Shown one piece after another: positions 15,308 through 22,912 of a stretch of DNA of 38,305 nucleotides. Each line of letters starts with the position of its first letter. Position 1 is the stretch's first letter. Where the stretch lies: the NCBI GenBank assembly GCA_910577525.1, contig CAJTLI010000024.1, positions 1 through 38,305 on the forward strand, written 5' to 3'. Position numbers and translations under genes: made by a program. Under the pieces are notes generated by a model. It was not told the DNA's origin. It did not search any database and saw nothing but the letters and a program-made list of their open reading frames with translations. This stretch comes from an uncultured Oscillospiraceae bacterium (lineage in GTDB: Bacteria > Bacillota > Clostridia > Oscillospirales > Oscillospiraceae).

Positions 15308-16300
15308 ATGAAAATCGGCAATGTGGAGCTGAACACCCGGCTGGCCCTGGGCCCCATGGCGGGGGTCACGGACCTGGCCTTCCGGACGGTGTGCCGGGAT
15401 AGGTCGGGCTGCTACACCGTGACGGAGATGGTCAGCGCCAAGGCCCTGTGCTACGGGGACAAAAAGACCCCCGCGCTGTTGAAGCTGGGGGAGGGGGAGC
15501 ATCCCGCCGCCGTCCAGATTTTCGGCTGCGACGAGCCCTTTCTGGAGAAGGGAGCGGCCCTGGCCCTGGAGCGGTCGGGGGCGGATATCATCGACATCAA
15601 TATGGGCTGTCCCGTCCCCAAGGTGGCCAACTCCGGGGACGGCTCCGCCCTCATGCGGGACCCGGACAAGGCGGTCCGGGTGGCCCGGGCCGTCCTCCGG
15701 GGGGCCCAGGGCAGGCCGGTCACGGTGAAAATGCGCCTGGGCTGGGACAAGGGCTCCATCAACTGCGTGGAGCTGGCCCGCCGCTTGGAGGACGCGGGGG
15801 TGTCCGCCGTGGCGGTCCACGGCCGGACCAAAACCCAGATGTACTCCGGCGCGGCCAGCTGGGACCATATCCGGCAGGTGAAGGAGGCGGTGTCCATCCC
15901 GGTCATCGCCAACGGGGACGTGTTTTCCGCGAAAGACGCGGTGCGCATTCTCAAAATCACCGGGGCGGACATGGCCATGGTGGGCCGGGGGGCCTTCGGC
16001 AATCCCTGGCTGCTGGAGCAGTGCGCCGCCGCCCTGGAGGGGAGGGAGGTCCCGCCCCTGCCGCCGCTGTCCGCCCGGATGGACACCGCCGTCCGGCAGT
16101 TTGAGCTGGCCTTGGAACACAAGGGGGAGAAGATCGCCTGTCTGGAGATGCGCAAGCATCTGGCCTGGTACTTGAAGGGGGTGCCCTACGCCTCCTACTG
16201 GAAGGAGCGGGCCTGCAAGATCGCCGCGGCGGAGGAGTTCGCCCAGGTGGTGTCCGGCATCAAACGGGACCTGTCCGACCCCGAGGAGCGCCGTGAATAG
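15308..16300 (+). CDS. dusB: tRNA-dihydrouridine synthase
   Basis: The 330-residue protein is a flavin enzyme that reduces uridine to dihydrouridine in tRNA using NADPH. It has the Dus TIM barrel with LGPMAGVTDLAFRTVCRD, the catalytic-cysteine motif INMGCPVPKV, VTVKMRLGWD, AVHGRTKTQMYSG for FMN phosphate, VIANGDVFSAKDA and MVGRGAFGNPWLL. Length and motif forms fit the DusB group of Firmicutes. ATG 15308 follows GAGGAG. The next gene overlaps its last eight bases, so it heads an operon with two membrane proteins. Confidence 0.93.
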   Translation: MKIGNVELNTRLALGPMAGVTDLAFRTVCRDRSGCYTVTEMVSAKALCYGDKKTPALLKLGEGEHPAAVQIFGCDEPFLEKGAALALERSGADIIDINMGCPVPKVANSGDGSALMRDPDKAVRVARAVLRGAQGRPVTVKMRLGWDKGSINCVELARRLEDAGVSAVAVHGRTKTQMYSGAASWDHIRQVKEAVSIPVIANGDVFSAKDAVRILKITGADMAMVGRGAFGNPWLLEQCAAALEGREVPPLPPLSARMDTAVRQFELALEHKGEKIACLEMRKHLAWYLKGVPYASYWKERACKIAAAEEFAQVVSGIKRDLSDPEERRE

Positions 16301-16955
16301 CCGCGTCACGCCCGCCCTCCGGTCCGCCTTTTTGTCCCTGGAGGGCGCGGTCTACGCCTGCTTTCTCGTCCTGGACCTGACGGGCCGGGGAGATCAGACC
16401 GTGCCCATCAAATACGCCGGGGTGCTGCTGTGCCTGGCCTTTTCCCTGCTGTGCGCCCTGCGCGGCGGGGACCGGCTCGTCCCCGCCGCCCTGGCCCTCA
16501 CCGCCTGGGCCGACTGGTTTCTGTTGGTGCGGAATGACCGATATGTCATTGGAATCGCCCTGTTTCTGTGCGTCCAGATGGTCTACCTTGTCCGCCTGCG
16601 GCGGGCGGGGGCGGACGGCGGCTATGTCCTCCGCTCCGGCCTGGCCCTGGGGGCGGGGCTGGCGGCGTATGCCCTGAACCTGGCCTCCCCGGTGAACCTG
16701 CTGGCGGCGCTGTACTTCTCCCAGCTTCTCTCCAACACCGTCCTGGCCTGGACGCTGAGGGGAACACGCTGGCGGCGCTTCGCCCTGGGTCTCACCCTGT
16801 TTGTGGGGTGCGACCTCTGTGTGGGGCTGTTCAACGCCCTGCCTCCCTCCTCGCCCCTGTATTTTTCCGTGTCCATCGGGATGTGGCTGTTCTATCTGCC
16901 CTCCCAGGTTTTGATTGCCCTGTCCGCCCTGCCCGAAAAGGAGGAACGCCCATGA
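16293..16955 (+). CDS. multi-pass membrane protein, YhhN/lysoplasmalogenase-like
   Basis: The 220-residue protein has about eight hydrophobic helices and few charged loops. The AWADWFLLVRNDRYVIGIALF region, a polar Asp followed by Gly-Phe-like helix starts and VGCDLCVGLFNALP later, resembles the YhhN/TMEM86 family, some of which hydrolyse lysoplasmalogens. This match is weak and from memory. The GTG start at 16293 follows GAGGAG and overlaps the end of dus. Its own stop overlaps the ATG of the next gene (ATGA), so all three genes are translated together. Confidence 0.6.
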   Translation: MNSRVTPALRSAFLSLEGAVYACFLVLDLTGRGDQTVPIKYAGVLLCLAFSLLCALRGGDRLVPAALALTAWADWFLLVRNDRYVIGIALFLCVQMVYLVRLRRAGADGGYVLRSGLALGAGLAAYALNLASPVNLLAALYFSQLLSNTVLAWTLRGTRWRRFALGLTLFVGCDLCVGLFNALPPSSPLYFSVSIGMWLFYLPSQVLIALSALPEKEERP

Positions 16956-17638
16956 AAACCAGCAAGCCCTTCGCCGGCCTCATCGCCGTAACCCTGGCGC
17001 TGACCCTGCTCTCCGGGGCCATTGCCGCCCCCATCCTGTGCCGCCCCTTCTACTACGCCCACATCGGCCCCCTGGGGCTGGCGGAGAAAACCGGGCTGAC
17101 AGAGGAGGAGATCAAAACCGCCTTCGACCAGATGCTGGACTACTGCCAGGGGAAGTCGGAGGAGTTCTCTACCGGCGTCCTCAAGTGGTCGGAGAGCGGC
17201 AAAAGTCATTTCACCGACGTGCGCCTTCTGTTTCAGCTGGATCTGAACGTGTTCTCCTGCTGTCTGGGCCTGCTGGCGGCGCTGGCCGTCCTGGTCCGCC
17301 TGGGGCGGCAGCGGCCCGAGCCCATTTTGGGCCGGGGACCCGCCTTCTGGGCGGGGACCGGGCTGGGGAGCGTGTTCCTCATCGTGGCCGCCCTGGCCGC
17401 CCTGGACTTTGACCGGGCCTTTGTGGTGTTCCACGCCCTGTTCTTCCCCGGAAAGGACAACTGGCTCTTTGATCCCGCCCAGGACCAGATCATTACCATC
17501 CTGCCCCAGGCGTTTTTCCGCAACTGCGCCATCCTCATCCTGGCCATTCTGATTGCGGGCTGCGCCGCCCTGGTCCTGTTCGATCTGGCCCGAAAAAAGG
17601 GCCGGGAGGCGCCCCTTTCAACGCTTCAAAAATTTTAG
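16952..17638 (+). CDS. DUF1461 (TIGR01906-type) integral membrane protein
   Basis: The 228-residue protein has an N-terminal membrane segment (AGLIAVTLALTLLSGAIAA) and three later ones. An extracellular stretch between the first two contains FYYAHIGPLGLAEKTGL, FDQMLDYCQGK and FTDVRLLF, and a later loop has FHALFFPGKDNWLFDPAQDQII. These are typical of the TIGR01906/DUF1461 family of Firmicutes, of unknown function. AGGAGG precedes ATG 16952, which overlaps the upstream stop. Its TAG stop is the first part of the lexA SOS box region. Confidence 0.8.
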   Translation: MKTSKPFAGLIAVTLALTLLSGAIAAPILCRPFYYAHIGPLGLAEKTGLTEEEIKTAFDQMLDYCQGKSEEFSTGVLKWSESGKSHFTDVRLLFQLDLNVFSCCLGLLAALAVLVRLGRQRPEPILGRGPAFWAGTGLGSVFLIVAALAALDFDRAFVVFHALFFPGKDNWLFDPAQDQIITILPQAFFRNCAILILAILIAGCAALVLFDLARKKGREAPLSTLQKF

Positions 17639-17676
17639 AACGAACGTTTGACATCTCGAACGAGGTGTGGTATAAT
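17638..17676 (+). promoter_or_regulatory. lexA promoter with SOS box
   Basis: A consensus promoter (TTGACA at 17648, 17-base spacer, TATAAT at 17671) is overlapped by GAACGAACGTTT at 17638-17649. This fits the Gram-positive SOS box GAAC-N4-GTTC with one mismatch. LexA bound here would block the -35, giving autoregulation released by DNA damage. The box begins at the last base of the upstream stop codon. Confidence 0.85.
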
Positions 17677-17777
17677 AGGTCTACCAACCTCGATCCCCCT
17701 GTCTCGGACCGTTCGGCACAGGCGGAAACGTTCAGCGTCCCGCCCGTCACGGGACGACTTTGGAAGGAGCTTGCGCC

Positions 17778-18380
17778 ATGGCTAAACTCACCCCCAAACA
17801 GCAGCAAATCTACGACTATATTCTGTCCTTCGCCGAGACCCACGGATATCCCCCCTCCGTGCGGGAGATCGCCGAGGCAGTGGGGCTGAAGTCCCCCGCC
17901 ACCGTCCACTTTCACCTGAAGGGCCTGCGGGAGGCGGGCTACATCTCCCAGGCGGAGGGCAAGACCCGAGCCATCACCATCACCAACGCCGCCCACGGGC
18001 GGAAGGACCAGGTGCCCCTGGTGGGCTACGTGGCGGCGGGGGCCCCGATTCTGGCCCAGGAGAACATTGAGGAGTATCTGACCTTTGACACCAACGGCCT
18101 GTCCGGCGAGCACTTCGCCCTGAAGGTCCGGGGGGAGTCCATGCTGGAGGCGGGCATCCTCCCCGGCGACGTGGTGGTGGTCCACCAGCAGCCCCTGGCC
18201 CGCAACGGGGACATTGTGGTGGCCCTCTTTGAGGACGAGGCCACCGTCAAAACCTTCCGCCGGGAGAACGACGGCCACATCTGGCTCTACCCGGAGAACT
18301 CCAGCGGCCAGTACCAGCCCATCGACGGCGAGGGCTGTTCCATTCTGGGCCGGGTGGTGGCGGTGATCCGCCGCTACTGA
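17778..18380 (+). CDS. lexA: LexA SOS repressor
   Basis: The 200-residue protein has the N-terminal winged helix (PPSVREIAEAVGLKSPATVH), the self-cleavage site Ala-Gly in GYVAAGAP, the catalytic Ser in VRGESMLEAGILPGD and the catalytic Lys in EATVKTFRR. It represses DNA-damage genes until RecA filaments trigger self-cleavage. ATG 17778 is chosen because GGAAGGAG lies eight bases upstream; TTG 17760 would place the ribosome site inside the gene. An SOS box lies in its promoter, and a strong terminator follows. Confidence 0.97.
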   Translation: MAKLTPKQQQIYDYILSFAETHGYPPSVREIAEAVGLKSPATVHFHLKGLREAGYISQAEGKTRAITITNAAHGRKDQVPLVGYVAAGAPILAQENIEEYLTFDTNGLSGEHFALKVRGESMLEAGILPGDVVVVHQQPLARNGDIVVALFEDEATVKTFRRENDGHIWLYPENSSGQYQPIDGEGCSILGRVVAVIRRY

Positions 18381-18400
18381 TCCCCAGCCGGATAAAAAAG

Positions 18401-18430
18401 AGGGCCCCGCGGCATGTGCCGCGGGGCCCT
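18401..18430. terminator. bidirectional terminator of lexA and the LRR/SLH gene
   Basis: AGGGCCCCGCGGCA, TG and TGCCGCGGGGCCCT form a perfect 14-bp stem between convergent genes. It is followed by TTTC on the plus strand and by CTTTTTT on the minus strand. A near-identical hairpin occurs at 20185. Confidence 0.85.
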
Positions 18431-18461
18431 TTCAGTTTGCCGGAACGTTTTTTCTGCCCCA

Positions 18462-19823
18462 TCAGGTATAGGCCCGGTGGAGGAAGCAGACGATCTCCCC
18501 CCGGCCGCACACCCGGTCGGGGGCGAAGGTGTCCTCCCCGCCGTAGCCCTTGGTGACTCCCTTCTCCACCGCCCAGGACACGGCGGCGGCGTAGTCCGCC
18601 CCGGCGTCCACGTCGGTGAAAGCGGCGGCTTTGGAGGCGTTCGGCTCACCCAGGGCCTTCCAAATGTACCACACCGCCTGGGCCCGGGTGCAGGGGGCGG
18701 AGGGCTGGAAGGAGTTGTCGATGAAGCCCTTCTCATAGGCCCAATCAATGGCGTCCTGGTAGTAGGAGGCCGCGGTGACGGGGGCCTTGGCGGCGGCGGG
18801 CTTGCCCTCCGCCCGCCACAGGAAGGTGAGGATCTGGTCGTGGGTGCACTCCAGGGTGGGGGCGAAGGTGGTTGCGCCGCCCGCGCCGTTGGTGATGCCC
18901 TGCTCCACCGCCCACTGGGCCTCCTTGGCGCACCAGGCGGGGGTGTCGGTGAAAGCGGGGGCGGGAGTGGGATCGGAGGACCCAATTGCTACAAAGGGGA
19001 TGTTGTTCTCCTTGGCATAGCGCTCGGCGTAGCTGCCGGCCTTGCCGTGGATGGTCAGGTTATCACATCCTTCAAAGGCCTCTTCTCCGATTTCGGTGAC
19101 GTTGCTGGGAATGGTAACGTTGGTCAGTCCAGTGCAATCGAAAAACGCACCCTCCCAAATATGGGTCACGCCATCACCAATGGTGACGCTGGTCAACCTA
19201 GTACAGCCGGAGAACGCACCACCTCCAATGTCGGTCACACTGCCAGGGATGGTAACGCTGGTCAGCCCGGTGCAGTTGCCGAGCGCATATTGCCCAATAA
19301 TGGTCACGCCCTTGCCGATGGTGATATTGGTCAGCCCAGTACAGCCTAAGAATGTTTTTCCATCAATGCCAGCTACGTTGTTGGGAATGGTAACGCTGGT
19401 CAGTCCAGTGCAGTTGGAAAACGCACCCGGTCCAATGCTGGTCACATTGTTTGGGATGGTAACACTGGTCATACCGCATCCGCAGAACGCATAACCCCCA
19501 ATATTGGTTACGCTGTTGGGAATGGTAACGCTAGTCACCTCATAGCAACCTTCGAATGCGTTCTCCCCGATGCTGGTCACGCCATTTCCAATTTGAATTG
19601 ATGTGATAGAATCGACACTTTCATACCAAGGAGGAGGATTAATCGCCCCGATTTCCATCATCGTTCCCGACCCGTTGATGGTTAGGATGCCGTTCTTCAG
19701 TGCCCATGTCAAGTTTTCGCCGCAAGTCCCGCTGGTGGGCGGCTCGTCCGCCGCAAACGCCGGGACTGCCAGTCCAAAACACATGGCCAGCGCCAGAAAC
19801 AGGGTCAAAACACGCTTTCTCAT
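18462..19823 (-). CDS. BspA-type leucine-rich-repeat surface protein with SLH domains
   Basis: The 453-residue protein has a signal peptide (VLTLFLALAMCFGLAVPAFA). From about residue 70 to 265 lie about eight LRR_5 units of about 23 residues each (GLTSVTIPNNVTSIG then PGAFSNCT types). The C-terminal 160 residues hold SLH-like modules (WAVEQGITNGAGG, AIDWAYEKGFIDNSF, SWAVEKGVTKGYGG) that anchor proteins to wall polymer. Such proteins occur on gut Firmicutes and may bind host or bacterial surfaces. The LRR part (19050-19700) is visibly less GC-rich than the SLH part, suggesting a mosaic origin. AAAGGAG precedes ATG 19823. A long structured leader lies upstream. Confidence 0.85.
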   Translation of the reverse strand: MRKRVLTLFLALAMCFGLAVPAFAADEPPTSGTCGENLTWALKNGILTINGSGTMMEIGAINPPPWYESVDSITSIQIGNGVTSIGENAFEGCYEVTSVTIPNSVTNIGGYAFCGCGMTSVTIPNNVTSIGPGAFSNCTGLTSVTIPNNVAGIDGKTFLGCTGLTNITIGKGVTIIGQYALGNCTGLTSVTIPGSVTDIGGGAFSGCTRLTSVTIGDGVTHIWEGAFFDCTGLTNVTIPSNVTEIGEEAFEGCDNLTIHGKAGSYAERYAKENNIPFVAIGSSDPTPAPAFTDTPAWCAKEAQWAVEQGITNGAGGATTFAPTLECTHDQILTFLWRAEGKPAAAKAPVTAASYYQDAIDWAYEKGFIDNSFQPSAPCTRAQAVWYIWKALGEPNASKAAAFTDVDAGADYAAAVSWAVEKGVTKGYGGEDTFAPDRVCGRGEIVCFLHRAYT

Positions 19824-19861
19824 CTCTTTTTCTCCTTTACTTATGTATTCCGGCAGACTGC

Positions 19862-19886
19862 CCGGGGCGGGGCCTCCCCGCCCCGG
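19862..19886 (-). promoter_or_regulatory. GC hairpin just before the LRR gene ribosome site
   Basis: CCGGGGCGGGG at 19862 and CCCCGCCCCGG at 19876 form a perfect 11-bp stem with a three-base loop, about 20 bases upstream of the ribosome site in the transcribed leader. Confidence 0.5.
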
Positions 19887-19903
19887 CGGTCCGCCGGAAA
19901 CAT

Positions 19904-19939
19904 AAAAAGCGGTGTCGAGTTTTATGTACTCAACACCGC
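19904..19939 (-). terminator. intrinsic terminator in the LRR gene leader
   Basis: On the minus strand GCGGTGTTGAGT, ACATAAA and ACTCGACACCGC form a 12-bp stem with one wobble pair, then TTTTTATG. It lies about 80 bases before the LRR start, so transcripts from the upstream promoter would stop here unless antiterminated. Confidence 0.6.
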
Positions 19940-19987
19940 CTTGAAAAAATCAACGCGAACACAAAGCCTATCCGCCGTTTTCCCGCC

Positions 19988-20016
19988 TTGCTATTCCGGC
20001 GGAAAACGGCTATAAT
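19988..20016 (+). promoter_or_regulatory. plus-strand promoter of a candidate small RNA
   Basis: TTGCTA at 19988, a 17-base spacer and TATAAT at 20011 point away from the LRR gene, towards a hairpin-rich stretch with no coding frame. Confidence 0.55.
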
Positions 20017-20037
20017 AAGCCCGTGGTACGATGTAAA
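20009..20037 (-). promoter_or_regulatory. minus-strand promoter towards the LRR gene
   Basis: TTTACA (plus 20032-20037 reversed) and TATAGC (plus 20009-20014) are 17 bases apart on the minus strand. Its -10 overlaps the -10 of the opposed plus-strand promoter. Confidence 0.5.
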
Positions 20038-20111
20038 TCGCTGTGTTGAGTGGGGTAGACACTCGCGCAGGGCCATGGGGTGTTCCAGCACCCCGTGGCC
20101 TGCCGCCTTTT
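20023..20111 (+). ncRNA. candidate small RNA of about 90 nt
   Basis: The predicted transcript starts about seven bases after TATAAT. It has a GAGTG/CACTC stem near 20048-20064 and ends in a strong hairpin (GGCCATGGGGTG, TTCCAG, CACCCCGTGGCC, with GCA/TGC below a bulge), followed by CGCCTTTT. Promoter, compact structure and terminator-like end support an RNA gene; no family was recognised. It could instead be part of the mobile-looking element that contains it. Confidence 0.35.
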
Positions 20112-20184
20112 ATGTTTCCGCCTCAATTTTATCCCATCCGGGGCGGAAATGCAAGAGGTTTTTCGCAAAACAAACGCGCCGGCA

Positions 20185-20216
20185 AAGGGCCCCGCGGCAA
20201 TGTGCCGCGGGGCCCT
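20185..20216 (-). terminator. terminator of the maf-mreC-mutS operon
   Basis: AAGGGCCCCGCGGCA and TGCCGCGGGGCCCTT form a perfect stem four bases beyond the mutS stop; TTTG follows on the minus strand. It is almost the same sequence as the hairpin at 18401. Confidence 0.8.
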
Positions 20217-20220
20217 TGTT

Positions 20221-22857
20221 TCAGTTCAGCTGGCTTTTCAGCTGGTACAGCAGGTTCATGGCCTCAATGGGGGTGAGGGTCTCCACCGAGACACTCCGCA
20301 GCCGCTCCAGCACCGCCGCCCCGGCCATGTCCCCCAGGGATACCTGGGCCGTCTCCTCCCCCGGCGGCCCGGATGGGGGCGGGGACGCCGGCCCGCCCTG
20401 GGCCTCCAGCTCCGCCAGGATCTCCCGGGCCCGGTCCACCACCTTGCCCGGCACCCCGGCCAGCTTGGCCACCTCCACGCCGTAGCTCTGGTCCGCCCCG
20501 CCGGGGACGATCTTCCGCAGAAACACGATGCCGTCCCCCCGCTTTTTGGCGGCGATGTGGTAGTTGCGCACCCCCTCGATGGCGCGCTCCACCTCGGTGA
20601 GCTCGTGGTAGTGGGTGGCGAAGAGGGTCTTGGCCCCCAGCCGCCTCTTGTCCGCGCAGTACTCCAGCACCGCCCGGGCGATGGACATGCCGTCGTAGGT
20701 GGAGGTGCCCCGGCCGATCTCGTCCAGCACCAGCAGGGATTTGGAGGTGGCGTTTTTCAGCATGGCCGCCACCTCGGTCATCTCCACCATGAAGGTGGAC
20801 TGGCCCGCGCTCAGGTCGTCGGAGGCCCCGATGCGGGTAAACACCCGGTCCACCACCCCGATCCGGGCGGAGCGGGCGGGGACGAAGGAGCCCATCTGGG
20901 CCATGAGCACGATGAGGGCCACCTGGCGCATATAGGTGGACTTGCCCGCCATATTGGGGCCGGTGATGATGGACAGGCGGTCCGCCCCGCCGTCCATGCG
21001 GGTGTCGTTGGGGACGAACAGGGCGCCCTTCAGCATCCGCTCCACCACCGGGTGGCGGCCCTCCCGGATGTCGATGACGCCGCTGTCGTCCACCTCCGGG
21101 CGGACATAGCCGTTCTGCACCGCCGAGGCGGCGAAGGAGCACAGCACGTCCAGCTGGCCCACCCCCGCGGCGGCCCCCTGGACCTGCCGCACCTGATTGG
21201 AGGCGGTCTCCCGCAGCCCGCGGAACAGGTCGTATTCCAGCGCCGTCACCCGGCTCTGGGCGGAGAGAATCTCGTGCTCCAGGTCCTTCAGCTCCTGGGT
21301 GATGAACCGCTCGCAGTTCACCAGGGTCTGCTTGCGGATGTAGTCCTGGGGCACCAGATCGTAGTAGCTTTTCGACACCTCGATGTAGTAGCCGAACACC
21401 TTGTTGAACCGGACCTTCAGGCTCTTGATGCCGGTGCGCTCCTTTTCCCGGCCCTCCAGGGCGGCCACCATGTCCGCCCCGTGGTCCAGAATGTCCCGGA
21501 GATGGTCCACCTCCTCGTTATATCCGGGCCGGATGAAGCCCCCCTCCCGGATGGTGAAGGGCAGGCGGTGGTCCTCGTCCTCCTCCCGGATGGCGGCGTG
21601 GAGGTCCCGCTCCAGGCCGTCCAGCCCCTCCAGCCCCCGGAGAATGGGGGCCAGCGCCCGCCCGGCCGCCGCGCCCGCCTGAGCCGCCAGCTGGGGCAGC
21701 ACCGCCAAGCCGTCCGCCAGGGCCAGCAGGTCCCGGGCGTTGGCGGAGCCGTACACCACCTTGCCGATGAGCCGCTCCAGGTCGGGGATGCGGCGCAGGG
21801 TGAGGGTCAGCTCCTCCCGGGCCACGCCGTCCCGGGTGAGCTCGGCCACCGCGTCCTGACGCCGCTGGATGGCGGCGGGGGAGCGCAGGGGCTGCTCCAG
21901 CCAGGAGCGGATGAGCCGGTGGCCCATGGGGGTTTTGGTTTTGTCCAGCACCCACAGCAGGGACCCCTTTTTCTCCTTGCCCCGGAAGGTCTCGGTGAGC
22001 TCCAGGGTCCTCCGGGCGGTGAGGTCCAGCTCCATGTAGAGCTGGGAGAGCCCCTCCTCCACCACCAGGGGGCCCAGGTGGCTCAGGTCGGTCTTCTGGG
22101 TCTCCTTCAAGTACGCCGCCAGCGCCCCCGCCGCCTGAAGGCACATCCGGGGGCCGTCCTCCTCAGGAAAGGGCTCGCTCTCCTGCCGCAGGCCGCAGGC
22201 CCGCAGTGCCTCCTGGGCCTGGGCGGGCCGGAACTTGGCCTCCACCGCGGGCTGGCACAGACAGCCCAGCCGGTCCCGCAGAAACTCCGTCAGCTGGGGC
22301 TCTGCCGCGGCGGCGCTGGACAGAATGGCCTCGCTGGGGGGCCGGGCCGCCAGGGCGTTGAGCAGGTGGGGCAGATAATCCTTCCCCTGGAAAGGGGCGG
22401 CGGCAAACTGCCCCGTGGACAGGTCGCACCGGGCCGCAGCCGCCCCGGCGCTGTCCGCGTAGACGGCGCAGATGTAGTTGTTCCGGCTCTCGTCCAGCAT
22501 CTCGTCGGCCATGGCGGTGCCCGGGGTGACGATGCGGATCACGTCCCGGTCCACCAGCCCGCGGGCCAGGGCCGGGTCCTCCATCTGCTCGCAGATGGCC
22601 ACCTTGTACCCCCGCTTGATGAGCCGGGCGATGTAACTCTGGGCAGAGTGGTAGGGCACGCCGCACATGGGGGTGCGCTCCTCCTCGGGCTTGCCCCGGT
22701 CCCGGGTGGTGAGGGTGAGGCCCAGCTCCTCCGCCCCCAGCTTGGCGTCGTCCTCGAACATCTCGTAAAAATCGCCCAGCCGGAAGAACAGCAGGCAGTC
22801 CGGGTGCTGCTCCTTCACCTTCCGGTACTGCTTCATCATGGGGGTCAATTCCGCCAT
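20221..22857 (-). CDS. mutS: DNA mismatch repair protein MutS
   Basis: The 878-residue protein recognises mismatches and small loops and starts repair with MutL. It has the mismatch-contacting motif LGDFYEMF near residue 30, connector and lever domains, Walker A GPNMAGKST, Walker B LLVLDEIGRGTSTYDG, FATHYHEL, and the C-terminal helix that binds the clamp or dimerises. It is complete, so the frameshifts elsewhere in this window do not point to a mutator through mutS loss. ATG 22857 gives the usual MAELTPMMKQY start; GTG 22866 is possible. It follows mreC by 55 bases. No mutL is in view. Confidence 0.96.
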   Translation of the reverse strand: MAELTPMMKQYRKVKEQHPDCLLFFRLGDFYEMFEDDAKLGAEELGLTLTTRDRGKPEEERTPMCGVPYHSAQSYIARLIKRGYKVAICEQMEDPALARGLVDRDVIRIVTPGTAMADEMLDESRNNYICAVYADSAGAAAARCDLSTGQFAAAPFQGKDYLPHLLNALAARPPSEAILSSAAAAEPQLTEFLRDRLGCLCQPAVEAKFRPAQAQEALRACGLRQESEPFPEEDGPRMCLQAAGALAAYLKETQKTDLSHLGPLVVEEGLSQLYMELDLTARRTLELTETFRGKEKKGSLLWVLDKTKTPMGHRLIRSWLEQPLRSPAAIQRRQDAVAELTRDGVAREELTLTLRRIPDLERLIGKVVYGSANARDLLALADGLAVLPQLAAQAGAAAGRALAPILRGLEGLDGLERDLHAAIREEDEDHRLPFTIREGGFIRPGYNEEVDHLRDILDHGADMVAALEGREKERTGIKSLKVRFNKVFGYYIEVSKSYYDLVPQDYIRKQTLVNCERFITQELKDLEHEILSAQSRVTALEYDLFRGLRETASNQVRQVQGAAAGVGQLDVLCSFAASAVQNGYVRPEVDDSGVIDIREGRHPVVERMLKGALFVPNDTRMDGGADRLSIITGPNMAGKSTYMRQVALIVLMAQMGSFVPARSARIGVVDRVFTRIGASDDLSAGQSTFMVEMTEVAAMLKNATSKSLLVLDEIGRGTSTYDGMSIARAVLEYCADKRRLGAKTLFATHYHELTEVERAIEGVRNYHIAAKKRGDGIVFLRKIVPGGADQSYGVEVAKLAGVPGKVVDRAREILAELEAQGGPASPPPSGPPGEETAQVSLGDMAGAAVLERLRSVSVETLTPIEAMNLLYQLKSQLN

Positions 22858-22881
22858 TTTCGACACGCTCTCTTTCCGAAA

Positions 22882-22909
22882 TACGGCGGGGGGGGAGTCC
22901 CCCGCCGTA
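22882..22909 (-). other. hairpin between mreC and mutS
   Basis: TACGGCGGGGG and CCCCCGCCGTA form an 11-bp stem between the mreC stop and mutS start. No proper T-run follows, so it may reduce rather than stop transcription into mutS, or mark an RNA-processing site. Confidence 0.45.
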
Positions 22910-22912
22910 CCT

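Larger units (their letters stand above)
19896..20119. repeat. 224-bp structured element with 17-bp inverted ends
   Basis: GGAAACATAAAAAGCGG at 19896-19912 and CCGCCTTTTATGTTTCC at 20103-20119 are inverted copies with one mismatch. Inside are a 12-bp stem (19909-19939), a 13-bp stem built from CCGTTTTCCCGCC and GGCGGAAAACGG (about 19972-20010), overlapping opposed promoters and a terminator-like hairpin. No protein is encoded. It could be a MITE-like element or a regulatory RNA locus. Confidence 0.55.

Noticed and set aside
15113..16309. N-terminal extension of spoIIE to 16309
   Set aside because: It would run antisense through dus; ATG 15112 has a proper ribosome site and gives the normal family length.
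19824..20040. Known riboswitch (c-di-GMP or cobalamin class) in the LRR gene leader
   Set aside because: The conserved core sequences of those classes are not present; only stems and a terminator are seen.
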